DNA from: Nocardia cyriacigeorgica | GTDB taxonomy: Bacteria; Actinomycetota; Actinomycetes; Mycobacteriales; Mycobacteriaceae | Reading direction: 5' to 3' | Assembly: GCF_005863245.1 (NCBI RefSeq) | Contig: NZ_VBUT01000012.1 | Coordinates: 182,960 to 246,959 of the forward strand | DNA length: 64,000 bases | Shown here: positions 8,777 to 17,979 of the stretch, piece by piece | How positions within the stretch are numbered: the stretch's first letter is position 1 | Layout of the letters: the number at the start of each line of letters is the position of its first letter | Made by a program: the position numbers and the translations under genes | The notes under the pieces: generated by a model | What the model was told of the DNA's origin: nothing | The model's input: the letters and a program-made list of their open reading frames with translations, nothing else | Databases searched by the model: none

Positions 8777-9915
8777 CCCGACAACTTCCCACCATCATCA
8801 CCACCACCCACGACCCCTTCTACGCCAGCCCCACCGTGGGTTTCGACACCGCACCAGGCGAGATCCTGCGCCGACGCACCGTGGCCACTCGGCAGCTGCG
8901 AGGTGCCGCCCGTGCCTGGCAACTGCTCTACGCCTCGCGCACCGATTTCGGGTCACCGATCGCCGCGTCAGGCATCGTGCTCACTCCCGACACCGGCAAC
9001 GACCCCTCCACTGCGCTGCCTGTGGTGGTGTTCGTGGCGATGTTCCACGGTCTCGGCGGCACCTGCGCGCCCTCGCAGCTGCTCGCCGGCGCCGGACCAG
9101 AACCGGAGGCCAGCCTCATCGGGTCCCTGCTCAAACAAGGGTGGGTCGTCGCGGTGCCCGACGGTCACGGCCTCGGGGTCACCGGGATCGGGCCGGCCCG
9201 TTTCCTGGCCGGCAAGGCCGCCGCCCACGCCGTCCTGGATCTCGCACGCGCGGTCGCCGGGCTACCGGAACTGGGTGCACGCGAGCCCGCGGTGACGGTC
9301 TGGGGATACGCCGACGGCGGTCGCGCGGCCGTGTGGGCGGCCGAGCAGCAGCCCAGCTACGCGCCCGAGGTGGACCTGCGCGGGGTCGTCGCGGGCGCGG
9401 TGGCCGCCGACCCGGCCAGCCTGATCCCGCTCACCGACGGCGGAGCGTGGGCGGGACTGGCGGTGGCCGGGCTCATCGGGCTGGCGCGCGCCTACGCCCA
9501 CCTACCGGTCGCGCACACCCTCACCGAATCCGGCTACCAGATGGCCGAAAGAGCCGCCGGTATGGACGTGGCCCAGTTGCTGGTGGCCTTCCGTCATCAA
9601 CCGTTGGGGCGATGGTGCGAGCGCCCTGATCCGTGGCACGACCCGATGTGGCGGCACCTGCTTGGCGCCGAAATCACCGGACGCGGAACGCCGCAGGTGC
9701 CGGTGCACCTCTACCACGGCGCCACCGACGCCCTCATCCCCATCGGGCCGGCGTTCGCCGTCCACGAAAGCTACCGCGACCGCGGCGTGGAGGTGAGCTG
9801 GGACGAGTATCTCACCGGCCACGCCGCCACCATCGCCGCCGGCGCCGACGACGCCATCGACCGCCTCGCCACACTGCTGCCGCATCCCCGCACGACTCGC
9901 CGCCACCTCGGATAA
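8773..9915 (+). CDS. Secretory-lipase-like alpha/beta hydrolase lacking the catalytic Ser
   Basis: A 380-residue protein with the layout of the actinobacterial LIP/secretory lipase family: oxyanion-region FHGLGGTCAP, nucleophile-elbow position VWGYADGG and WAAEQ after it. Asp319 (GATDALIP) and His350 (GHAAT) sit where the rest of the triad should be. The elbow residue that is Ser in GYSQGG is Ala180 here, so it is probably not a conventional lipase. There is no signal peptide, so it may be cytoplasmic. The start overlaps the cutinase stop (ATGA). It may have become a binding or regulatory partner of the cutinase, which is inference. Confidence 0.75.
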   Translation: MTRQLPTIITTTHDPFYASPTVGFDTAPGEILRRRTVATRQLRGAARAWQLLYASRTDFGSPIAASGIVLTPDTGNDPSTALPVVVFVAMFHGLGGTCAPSQLLAGAGPEPEASLIGSLLKQGWVVAVPDGHGLGVTGIGPARFLAGKAAAHAVLDLARAVAGLPELGAREPAVTVWGYADGGRAAVWAAEQQPSYAPEVDLRGVVAGAVAADPASLIPLTDGGAWAGLAVAGLIGLARAYAHLPVAHTLTESGYQMAERAAGMDVAQLLVAFRHQPLGRWCERPDPWHDPMWRHLLGAEITGRGTPQVPVHLYHGATDALIPIGPAFAVHESYRDRGVEVSWDEYLTGHAATIAAGADDAIDRLATLLPHPRTTRRHLG

Positions 9916-10082
9916 CCCGGCGCGGTCAGTGCGCCCACGGTGTCGGCGCCCGAGACCCCTTCGCCGGGGCGAGATCGAGTCCGCTGACGTACCCGACAGC
10001 TTGTCCGCGAACTCTCCTCGGCACTCGCCCCGCGAAGGGCCCAACCCACGACACACCCCAGACAGAGGAGGTGACAACACCG

Positions 10083-10799
10083 ATGAACAACACCGACCAC
10101 ACCAGCAGCGACGACAGCTGGCTCTGGCTCGACAACCCCGAAACCCACTCGCCGCAACCTGGCACCGGGCCCACCCGCCTCCCGCCACGCGAATCCGCAG
10201 TGGCATCCGGCAGCAGCGCCGTGGAAGGACCGTGGCCAGGCACCTCACTCACCCGCAACCACCGTGTCATCGGACAAACGCGCAGACGAGTCGTCCTGGG
10301 CTTGGGCCTGGCGGCGGCGGTGAGCGCCGCGCTGATCGGCGCCGGCATCGCCGACATCGCTGGGGACACCACCACCGAGGTCGCCGCACCGACCCTGACC
10401 GCAGCCCGACCGCCGGACACGTCGCGGGCGCCGGCGGCGTGCATGGGATTATCCGGAACCACGATCACCAGCGATGCCGGCGACGACGCTAGCCTGACCG
10501 GGGTGATCGCCGCCTTCGAGCACGCCTACTACGTGCGCCGCGACCCAGCCGCCGCCATGGGCGTCCTGGCTCCCGACACCGGGATCACCGCCGAAGCCCT
10601 CGCCGCGGGAATCGCCTCCATCCCCACCGGCACCACCCATTGCGTGGCGATCACCCCGATCGCCGACACCGCCGCCGAAATCCACCTCGTCCAGCTCCAC
10701 CCGGACCGCTCCCGGGTCGACTACCTCCAACTCGTCAACGTCTCACCCCGCGCCGACCACCCACACGAGGTGTGGATCACCAACATCCAGAAACGGTGA
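10083..10799 (+). CDS. Single-pass membrane-anchored protein with C-terminal small folded domain
   Basis: A 238-residue protein whose start is fixed by AGGAGGTGA 8 bases upstream. Residues 1-70 are hydrophilic and Ser/Pro-rich, about 75-100 form one membrane helix (VVLGLGLAAAVSAALIGAGI), and the rest is extracytoplasmic. The C-terminal 100 residues (IAAFEHAYYVRRD... onwards) look like a compact domain and match the C-terminus of the protein at 14476 in spacing and key residues (AAF.xAYY, APxxxI/V, IPxGTxxC). Such proteins recur beside actinobacterial conjugation loci; function unknown. Confidence 0.7.
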   Translation: MNNTDHTSSDDSWLWLDNPETHSPQPGTGPTRLPPRESAVASGSSAVEGPWPGTSLTRNHRVIGQTRRRVVLGLGLAAAVSAALIGAGIADIAGDTTTEVAAPTLTAARPPDTSRAPAACMGLSGTTITSDAGDDASLTGVIAAFEHAYYVRRDPAAAMGVLAPDTGITAEALAAGIASIPTGTTHCVAITPIADTAAEIHLVQLHPDRSRVDYLQLVNVSPRADHPHEVWITNIQKR

Positions 10800-11093
10800 C
10801 CACCCGTGACCCACCGACCCAACAACCGCCCGACCCGGACGATCGAACAACGACGATGGTGCCCGCCGTAGGCACCGACCTCACACCACGTTCCCACCCG
10901 CCTCGCTTCTTTCGCCCACTGTGGCAACGGCATAGGTATCACGATTCACCCTGAGCGCTTCACACTCCGCCCATGTCGGCGTGCTGGTCACGGGTACTGG
11001 CCACGCCCGCCGAACCCTAATCGCCGGGGACATTCCAGTGCCGCACCGAGTTTCACCGTCGCGGCGAACGCCCTTCATATACCGGAGGCGACA
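10800..11093. other. Intergenic region
   Basis: About 290 bases without a supported gene. It probably holds the promoter for the gene at 11094; no clear hairpin or repeat was seen. Confidence 0.35.
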
Positions 11094-12203
11094 ATGTCCA
11101 CCACCACAACAACGACAGTTTCCACGGCCGAGCTCGCCACGACCGACGCCGCGCTCCGCCGCGACTTCACCCGGTTCCACAACCTGCGCACTATCGCGCC
11201 ACACGCGGACACCCCCGCACAAGCCCGCACACTCTTAGCCCAGGCCGCCAAATTGGCCGACCGCTGGACCAACGGCCCCGACCCCGACGCCCGCGCCTTG
11301 TGGCACGAGCTCGAATCCGCCGTCGCAGTATGGAATGCCCGACCGGAAACTACAGCGAGAGCCTTCCGGCGACTATCCCAGGCCCACAACGCCGGAGACA
11401 TCCCGATCGAGGACCGGACGTGGCAGACCCTCAACCAGGCCGCCGAACTCACCGGTCACCTCACCACCACAATCGCCGGCTCGAACCAAGACAGCGCCCG
11501 CTGGACCCCGACACAACCCGCAGCCAAGCCCAGCAATTGCGGCGGCAGCTTGCTGGACCGAGCCCTCGGTGGCCATGCAGCCGAGCCTGTCGGCTTGGAC
11601 GAGGTCGCCGCGGTGATCGCCGAAACCGATCGCCTCCTCGCCATCGAAGAACTGTGCGGCGATCGCGATACCGGCGCCGACGACCACACCTACCTGCTTC
11701 CGCCACCGCTGCACCCCACACCGACGACTGCCACCGGCGACGCCGAATCCCGCCGAACCAATGCGCTGATCACGCTGCAAAACCTGACCGCCGAACACAC
11801 GCGCCTGGCGGGGGAGTGGGACGGTCCACTCGAGGAGGTCGACACCCTCGTCGCGCGCTTGGAGTCGCTGCTGTGCGCAATTCGCGACGCTCGCCGTGCC
11901 GCTGCGACGGCCGGAGTTCCCGTCGCCGATATCGAGGCCACGTACCGGGCCGGCAGTGGTGGCCAGTACTGGCATCCGCCAGTGCCTCCGAAACGCCCTG
12001 ATTCCGGACGAGATTCCGACGGCGGCCTCGACGAGATCACCCCGGCTCACCTCGAAACCCCGCATCACACGAACGCGGCAGGAGACGAGGGTGCGTGCAG
12101 CGGCCCTGCCTTCACACGCGCCGACGACTGGACGGATGATCGCTTCCCGGTCCTCGGCGGCCGAGATGAGCATCGAGTCGATGTGGAGGCCGCTCGATCA
12201 TGA
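11094..12203 (+). CDS. Hypothetical protein, helical, mobile-element type
   Basis: A 369-residue soluble protein with a Thr-rich N-terminus (MSTTTTTTVSTAEL) and long predicted helices rich in Ala, Glu and Arg. It has no catalytic motif, membrane segment or known domain that I recognise. The C-terminal 80 residues are polar and probably disordered. The stop overlaps the ATG of the MBL hydrolase gene (ATGA), so the two are expressed together. GGAGGC lies about 6 bases before the start. I cannot assign a function. Confidence 0.65.
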   Translation: MSTTTTTTVSTAELATTDAALRRDFTRFHNLRTIAPHADTPAQARTLLAQAAKLADRWTNGPDPDARALWHELESAVAVWNARPETTARAFRRLSQAHNAGDIPIEDRTWQTLNQAAELTGHLTTTIAGSNQDSARWTPTQPAAKPSNCGGSLLDRALGGHAAEPVGLDEVAAVIAETDRLLAIEELCGDRDTGADDHTYLLPPPLHPTPTTATGDAESRRTNALITLQNLTAEHTRLAGEWDGPLEEVDTLVARLESLLCAIRDARRAAATAGVPVADIEATYRAGSGGQYWHPPVPPKRPDSGRDSDGGLDEITPAHLETPHHTNAAGDEGACSGPAFTRADDWTDDRFPVLGGRDEHRVDVEAARS

Positions 12204-13054
12204 CGCTCTCTCTGGATCATTACATCCGTCCCGCCGCCCTGCACCACCGTCAGATCGGTGACTATCGGCTCACCTCGCTCCCCGACGGTGCCGCCTACCT
12301 TGATCCCCGCACGTGGTATCCCGCCTCCACCGACGAAACATGGTCCGAGCACGCCCATCTCGTCAACGGCGACGGCTGGCTCGTCGCGAGCATCGGCGCT
12401 CTGCTGATCGAACACGGCAACCGGTGCGTACTTATCGACGCCGGATTCGGCCCGATGGCAACCCCGACACCACCGTTCGGGTTGATGCGCGGCGGCCAGC
12501 TCCTGCACAGCCTCACCCAAGCAGGCAAGACACCTGCCGATATCGACGCCATCGCCCTGACTCACCTCCACCTGGACCACATAGGCTGGCTCTGGCACCC
12601 ATCCACACCGTTCGCCGACACACCCATCCTGATCGGCGACACCGAATGGAAGCACCGCGACGAAGCGGCCACCGACGGCGTCGCCCCCGACACGCTCGCC
12701 GCCTTCAGCGGACGTGTCCGCACGATCGAACCCGGGACCGCCGTCTTGCCGGGCGTTCACGCCACCGCGACACCTGGGCACAGCTTCGGCCACCTCGCCT
12801 ACACCCTCACCACCGACACGAGGCGGCTCGTGTGCTTCGGCGACGCCCTGCAATCCCCGATCCAGATCCGCCACCCCGACCTCACCGCCGCCATCGACGA
12901 CGACCCCACCACCGCGCGCACCACCGCCCACGCCCTCGTCGACGACCTCACCACCCCCATCACCGAAGGCTTCGGAATGCACTTCGCCGACGCCCAATTC
13001 GGACGCGTCACCACCGCAACCGACGGCACCCGAACCTGGCAACCCACCACGTGA
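12200..13054 (+). CDS. MBL-fold hydrolase, lactonase-like
   Basis: A 284-residue metallo-beta-lactamase-fold protein with the full motif HLHLDH (from about residue 121), a later HSFGH and an Asp-containing FGDALQ segment, the arrangement of AHL-lactonase/glyoxalase-II type dinuclear zinc hydrolases. The substrate is probably a lactone or ester; quorum quenching is one option but is not shown. It is coupled upstream to an unknown gene and followed after 80 bases by a flavoprotein, suggesting a small catabolic or detoxification unit. Confidence 0.85.
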   Translation: MTLSLDHYIRPAALHHRQIGDYRLTSLPDGAAYLDPRTWYPASTDETWSEHAHLVNGDGWLVASIGALLIEHGNRCVLIDAGFGPMATPTPPFGLMRGGQLLHSLTQAGKTPADIDAIALTHLHLDHIGWLWHPSTPFADTPILIGDTEWKHRDEAATDGVAPDTLAAFSGRVRTIEPGTAVLPGVHATATPGHSFGHLAYTLTTDTRRLVCFGDALQSPIQIRHPDLTAAIDDDPTTARTTAHALVDDLTTPITEGFGMHFADAQFGRVTTATDGTRTWQPTT

Positions 13055-13134
13055 ACAGCCCCACCACAAGGTCCAAAGCCCGTCATCCATCAACCACACA
13101 ACTCTCCATCGATCTACGAAGTCAGGAAACACCC

Positions 13135-14316
13135 ATGACCCTCATCACCAGCCTCCACGCATCCGCCGGCACCGACCTGATCGACCGAGTCGAGAGAATC
13201 GGTGAGCTGATCACTAGTTCCCAGCCGGAAGCGCTGCGGCTGCGCCGCGCCACCGACACCGTCGTCGAGGCCCTCGAATCCAACGGGCTGACCCGAATGA
13301 GCTGGCCGCGCGCAGGCGGTGGAGCGCACCTGAGCATGCTCGAACAACACCAGGTACTCACCGCTCTGGCCCGTTACGACGGCTCCACCGCCTGGATCAC
13401 CGCGATCTGGACCGCCACACCCCACATGATCAGGCTATTCGGCCCCGACGTGTTCGACGAATTCCTCGACAGCGACAACACACTCGCCGCCGGGGTCTTC
13501 TCCGTCACCGGCACCGCCACCAAAGTCCCTGGCGGCTACACCGTCAGCGGCGCCTGGCCGTTCTGCTCCGGACAACACCACTCCGGCTGGGTTGTCGTGC
13601 CCGCCCACTCCGACCACGACGACCAGCCCCTGGCACTGCTGGTGCCCCGCAGCGCGTTCGACATCGCCGGACCCTGGGACATGACCGGCCTCGTCGGCAC
13701 CGGATCCCATCCACTACGCCTCGAAAACGCCTTCGTCCCCGACCGCCACGCGATCGGCTTCCAGAACGTCCTCGACGCCACCAGCCGCGACACCCGCACC
13801 AATGATGACCCGTACTACGGTCAACCCCTCGTCCCGATCATCTGCGCGCTCTCGGCCGGCCCCGCCATCGGCATCGCCACCGCCGCCTACCACTACTTCA
13901 GCAACCGCATCCACCACCGGGGGATCTCCTACTCTCCGCATCAGATACAGGCCCAGGCGCCCATCACTCCGTTCCAGATCGCCGAAATCCAAGCTTTGAT
14001 CGACACCGCCGACCACTTCGGCACACGTCTCGCCCGCACCGTCGACCACCACACCGCCACCGGCGAGCCTTGGACAATCGCCGAACGAGTGCGCGCCCGT
14101 TTCGACGCCGCCCGAGCGGTCCGCCTCTGCCGACAAGCCTGCGACATCATCGACACCGCCGCCGGCGCCACCGCCCACAACGAACACAACCCCCTCACCA
14201 TCCTGTTACGGGACATGCAAGCCCTCTCGGTTCATGGCTTCCTTAGTCACGACAGCGCCGCCGAGCAGTATGGCCGCGTCCAGGCCGGACTTGAACCCAC
14301 CTACCCCATCTACTAA
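13135..14316 (+). CDS. Acyl-CoA dehydrogenase-fold flavoprotein (HsaA/HpaB-like monooxygenase)
   Basis: A 393-residue protein with AGGAAA 8 bases before the ATG. It follows the acyl-CoA dehydrogenase fold throughout: an N-terminal helical domain, the central beta domain with GVFSVTGTATKVPGGYTVSGAWPFCSG, and a C-terminal helical bundle. The lack of the dehydrogenase glutamate region and the WPFCSG segment fit the group D flavin monooxygenases (HsaA, DszC, HpaB types), which use reduced flavin from a partner reductase to hydroxylate a substrate. No reductase gene is adjacent. It follows the MBL hydrolase and may act in the same pathway. Confidence 0.75.
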   Translation: MTLITSLHASAGTDLIDRVERIGELITSSQPEALRLRRATDTVVEALESNGLTRMSWPRAGGGAHLSMLEQHQVLTALARYDGSTAWITAIWTATPHMIRLFGPDVFDEFLDSDNTLAAGVFSVTGTATKVPGGYTVSGAWPFCSGQHHSGWVVVPAHSDHDDQPLALLVPRSAFDIAGPWDMTGLVGTGSHPLRLENAFVPDRHAIGFQNVLDATSRDTRTNDDPYYGQPLVPIICALSAGPAIGIATAAYHYFSNRIHHRGISYSPHQIQAQAPITPFQIAEIQALIDTADHFGTRLARTVDHHTATGEPWTIAERVRARFDAARAVRLCRQACDIIDTAAGATAHNEHNPLTILLRDMQALSVHGFLSHDSAAEQYGRVQAGLEPTYPIY

Positions 14317-14475
14317 CCCGGTCGTGGCCGAGCTAGCTGCAGTGGCGCCGCCGGTGAAGTTGGAGGCGGTCGCACTGAACGCGTCAACTGCCGAGCAGGG
14401 AACCGCCGTGGCGATGCGGCAGGTCGCGTGGACGCGGTGCTGGCTGCCTGGGGATTTGGCCCTGGGGTGGTGACG

Positions 14476-15225
14476 ATGACCGGGCTAGACGAGGAAGCGC
14501 CACCTAGAAGCGACTGGCATGGTGCGGGCAATGAATCGGGTAGTGGCACCGTCACATTCGCGGAGTGGTTGGTCGCGGCGTCCGCGACCTCTCATGGCAC
14601 GGCCTCCGATCACGAATCGGTGGACGGGCATGAGATTCCGGTTCGTGATGACGCGCTTCGCGGTGCGTTGACAGCGGTGGTCGTGTTGGTCGTCTTCATC
14701 GCGACCTTCGTCGGGGCGATTCGGCTTGGCGGGGAGGATCGTGTCGGGTTCGCGGATCGGACGCAGCCGGTATCGATCGCTCCGCCGGGCGGAGACAGGG
14801 AGCCTGCTGTGGGTGGTGGGGCGGTGCTGGTGACCGGCACAGCGGCAATCTGCGGCGAAGAGACGGTATCCGCAGTTGCTGCGCTCGACGAACGTGGACG
14901 GATCCGGTCGGGGGAGCGAGCGATCGCGGCGTTCGTGGCGGCGTACTATCACGCCCGCAGCGGCGTCCTGGCCCAGCGAATGGTGGCGCCGGAGGCGATG
15001 GTGGCAGACGCGGCTTTGCTTCAGGCGCAGATCGATTCCGTGCCGCCTGGAACGGCCTATTGCGCGTGGATCGAAGCGGTTTCGCCGGGTTGGCATCACC
15101 TCGAGCTGGTCGAGTACCGCCCCAATCAGCCCACGCTCGTGCGGCGGCAGCGGATCGCCACGACCGCGACCGAAGGCCAAGTGTTGATCACCGCGATCAT
15201 CGACCGCGACGGGCCACGTCGATGA
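14476..15225 (+). CDS. Single-pass membrane-anchored protein, paralogue of the 10083 gene product
   Basis: About 249 residues from the ATG at 14476, which has a GGGGTGG ribosome site; a GTG at 14428 is possible. The N-terminus is hydrophilic, one membrane helix follows (about residues 62-85, ALTAVVVLVVFIATFVGAI), then an exported domain with paired Cys (AAICGE and AYCAW). The last 100 residues align by eye with the C-terminus of the 10083 product (AAF.AAYY, APEAMV, IDSVPPGTAYC). Two copies of the same architecture 4 kb apart point to duplication or a shared secretion-related role. Function unknown. Confidence 0.7.
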   Translation: MTGLDEEAPPRSDWHGAGNESGSGTVTFAEWLVAASATSHGTASDHESVDGHEIPVRDDALRGALTAVVVLVVFIATFVGAIRLGGEDRVGFADRTQPVSIAPPGGDREPAVGGGAVLVTGTAAICGEETVSAVAALDERGRIRSGERAIAAFVAAYYHARSGVLAQRMVAPEAMVADAALLQAQIDSVPPGTAYCAWIEAVSPGWHHLELVEYRPNQPTLVRRQRIATTATEGQVLITAIIDRDGPRR

Positions 15226-15277
15226 GGGAAATACCCTTCCGCCCAATGGATTCAACCGCCAATCGCGTGTGGTTGTG

Positions 15278-17152
15278 ATGTTGGTAGCGGTCGTGGGTGT
15301 TGGGCGGGGCGTCGGTGTGACGACTACGACTGTCGCGTTGGCGGCGGCGTGGCTGCGAGACGAGGATGTAGTGGTGATCGAGGCCGATCCGGCTGGAGGC
15401 CGACTCGCCGGGCTCGGTGGCGACGACCGGCGTGGCCTGGGCAGCCTGAGCGAGGAGGTCGCCCGGAACGGCGTGCCGGCGGGCCTGAGTGAGCACCTCC
15501 AGACGATTCCGGCGGGCGTGGTGGTGTTGGCGGCGCCCCATGATGCCATCGACGCGCAGGCTGCGCTGACAGCGCGGGTTCCGCAGTTGTCGCCTGCGCT
15601 GCGTGACCGTCTGCGAGAAGACACTAGCCAGGCGGTGTTCCTCGCCAACTGTGGTCGGGCCGAGGCGAATTCGGTGGCAGGTCCGATCATGACCGGCGCC
15701 GACGCGACTGTGCTGGTGCTGGGTCACCCGTGCGGCGACGAGGACGTTCGGGCTGTACGCGAGATCCGCCGGCGGTGTTCGAACCTCGCCGGTGTGGTGC
15801 TGATCGGTGCCAGCCGTCGGCGGCTCCAGTCCGTGGCCGGTGTGCCGGTACTCGGGATGCTCCCGCGCGACGACCATGCCGCAATCGCGCTGCTGGAAAC
15901 TCCCGGCACCGAAGCCGTTCGGCTGATCATCGCCGCGCGCCCTGTCGCAACGGCCGTACGCGAATACCTGCACCGCCGATCACATAGGCCGGTCCGCGGC
16001 GAAGGCTGGCAACGCGGGCGACGATCGCTCCTTGCCGTACTGCGGCACCGCCACGACGCCCCGACGGTCTACGGGGTGCACGAGCCGCCATACGCAGTGC
16101 CGGCGGCGCCTGCTGGGCCACGCGACAGGCCTATACCTGATCGCACATCTGGTCCGACGCGTGCTTTCATGCGTAATTCGATCACGGATGCGAGCACTGC
16201 GGTCAGTGCCGCCATCGACGCGGAACACGCTGTCGCCCAGCCGGTTGCTGATCATCCCGGCGATGAGGCCGCTCCGGCATCGCCGGCGGTCGCGCGGGAA
16301 TCCGCCATGCATGAGCCGTTAGTGGCGATCGAGCTGTTCGGGCCGCTGCGCGTACGCTGGGGCCCAGGAATCGGCTCGCCAAAACCGGCTGGGGACATCA
16401 CCGCCTCGCTGCAGCCGCGGAGCCGGGAAGTGCTGGCGCTGCTTGCCACCCATCCCGACGGCATGAGTCGCGACGAACTGATCGCCGCGCTGTGGCACGA
16501 CCGCAGTCCCCGTCGCCCCGCCAATGCGCTCAGCATGTCGCTGCATCGCCTGCGCGAGACGATCACCGCGGCCACCGGAGGCCGCGTCGGGGACATCCTC
16601 GCTGAGGATGCTCTGCGCTACCGGCTTGACCCCGCGCGAGTCAGCGTCGACTACTGGGAATTCACCGATGCCGTGCGTCGCCGCCGCGTCAGCGACTCGG
16701 ACTCCGATCGTGCGGCCGCCGCGCGCCGGGTGCTCGACCTCACCTGGCGCGGCCTCCTCGCCGCGGACGTGGCCGGCGAGTGGGTCTTGCCGCTGCGCGA
16801 GGCCGTGCGCCGCGATGCCGCGATCGCCCTGGGCTCGCTGGCGGGCACGCTCGTCGACCATCATCCCCGCGAAACGCTCGACCTGCTCGAAAAGGCGATC
16901 GAGGCCGATCCCTACAACGAACAGATCTACCAAGACATTCTGCGGCTCCATGCGCGAATGGGTGAAACCAGCGCCATCGACGCGACAGTGGAACTCCTGA
17001 CACGGCGCCTCGCCGAAATCGGAGAACACCCCAGCCGCGAGACCCGCGAACTCGCACACCGACTCAAGCACCGCCCCGAGATAGAAAAGACGATCGCAGA
17101 GGAGAAGGAAAGCGGTGCCCAGCCCGATCCCGGAGGTGGAAGTGAAATCTGA
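15278..17152 (+). CDS. ParA/MinD-like domain fused to SARP-type wHTH-BTAD regulator
   Basis: About 624 residues. Residues 1-210 resemble a ParA/MinD P-loop domain (VVGVGRGVGVTTTTVALAAAW, then VVVIEADPAGG). The Walker A lysines of KGGxGKTT are replaced (R and V), so ATP hydrolysis is doubtful. A linker follows (about 260-345). After it come an OmpR-type winged helix (ELFGPLRVRW ... LHRLRETI, about 345-440) and a bacterial transcriptional activator domain (about 450-600) with its typical AIEADPYNEQIYQDILRLHARMG. The product is probably a DNA-binding regulator of nearby mobile-element genes. The start is ambiguous between GTG 15269 and ATG 15278; neither has a strong ribosome site. Confidence 0.75.
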   Translation: MLVAVVGVGRGVGVTTTTVALAAAWLRDEDVVVIEADPAGGRLAGLGGDDRRGLGSLSEEVARNGVPAGLSEHLQTIPAGVVVLAAPHDAIDAQAALTARVPQLSPALRDRLREDTSQAVFLANCGRAEANSVAGPIMTGADATVLVLGHPCGDEDVRAVREIRRRCSNLAGVVLIGASRRRLQSVAGVPVLGMLPRDDHAAIALLETPGTEAVRLIIAARPVATAVREYLHRRSHRPVRGEGWQRGRRSLLAVLRHRHDAPTVYGVHEPPYAVPAAPAGPRDRPIPDRTSGPTRAFMRNSITDASTAVSAAIDAEHAVAQPVADHPGDEAAPASPAVARESAMHEPLVAIELFGPLRVRWGPGIGSPKPAGDITASLQPRSREVLALLATHPDGMSRDELIAALWHDRSPRRPANALSMSLHRLRETITAATGGRVGDILAEDALRYRLDPARVSVDYWEFTDAVRRRRVSDSDSDRAAAARRVLDLTWRGLLAADVAGEWVLPLREAVRRDAAIALGSLAGTLVDHHPRETLDLLEKAIEADPYNEQIYQDILRLHARMGETSAIDATVELLTRRLAEIGEHPSRETRELAHRLKHRPEIEKTIAEEKESGAQPDPGGGSEI

Positions 17153-17979
17153 ACACCCTCGTGCTCCGCCTCGAAATAGAAGGCGACGACCGCACTCCGC
17201 GTAAGTAGGCCGAGTAATTCCGTCGCCGTGGATATGTTGCGGTGATTCCGCTATAGTGGCACACGGCGTTGCGCTTCGAAATTGATAATTTCGCTGTCTT
17301 TCACAGTGTCGAATTTGCCGCCATTCAAATCTCTGAAATGTGGTGGCGATTCGCGGGATCCGATCTCTTGCGATTTATCTAATCGGTCCCCGAATGCTGA
17401 CTCTCGATCGGGTTGGTGGACGGTGACTCTTCGGTGGGGCGTTCGGTGGGGTCTTCGGTGGCGTGGTCGGTGGAGCCATTAAGACGCCCCACGTGTGTCG
17501 ACGATAAGCCCAGTTCACGGGCCATTTTCTGGCGTAACCGTCTCCCAGGCTCCCCGTACGGGGACAAAGAAACACATGGTCGGCGGGGGTGGCGCGGCCC
17601 CGACACCGCCGCCACTCGGCAGGCGTCGCTGACCCCGCTGATACCTCAACCGGTCACCCCTGCGGCCATCGTCTTGCCCAGCTTCATTGCTATTCAATTC
17701 CGTCCTCATGCAATTGCTGATCGAATGCAGCGCCGGCTCCCGGTTTATTCTTGCCTCGTCCCGTTGCTTGCGCGAGTACACCCTGACCTGCGGAAATTCG
17801 CCGGAATTCATGGCTGAATTCGGTTGAGACGTGTGGCGAGTCGAGATAGCGTCGACGTATTCCCGGGGAAATCAACGAATCCGAATTCGATTAGGGCGAC
17901 CGGCGACCCGTGTGCGACGATGCGCCGTCGGTGGTGTCCCGAAATCGAATCAATCGCCAGTATGAGGAGACGAAACAAC
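17153..17979. other. Long lower-GC intergenic region
   Basis: About 830 bases before the MoxR gene with clearly lower GC than its neighbours. It holds a TTCGGTGGGG-type degenerate G/T repeat around 17430-17475 and a perfect 14-base palindrome TCCCCGTACGGGGA at 17551-17564. I see no convincing gene. It may be the promoter and operator region of the MoxR-VWA operon, or a site where foreign DNA joined. Confidence 0.45.
17551..17564. promoter_or_regulatory. Perfect 14-base palindrome, operator candidate
   Basis: TCCCCGTACGGGGA is fully self-complementary and lies in the long intergenic region upstream of the MoxR ATPase gene. The length suits a dimeric regulator, but no regulator can be assigned. 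Confidence 0.35.
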
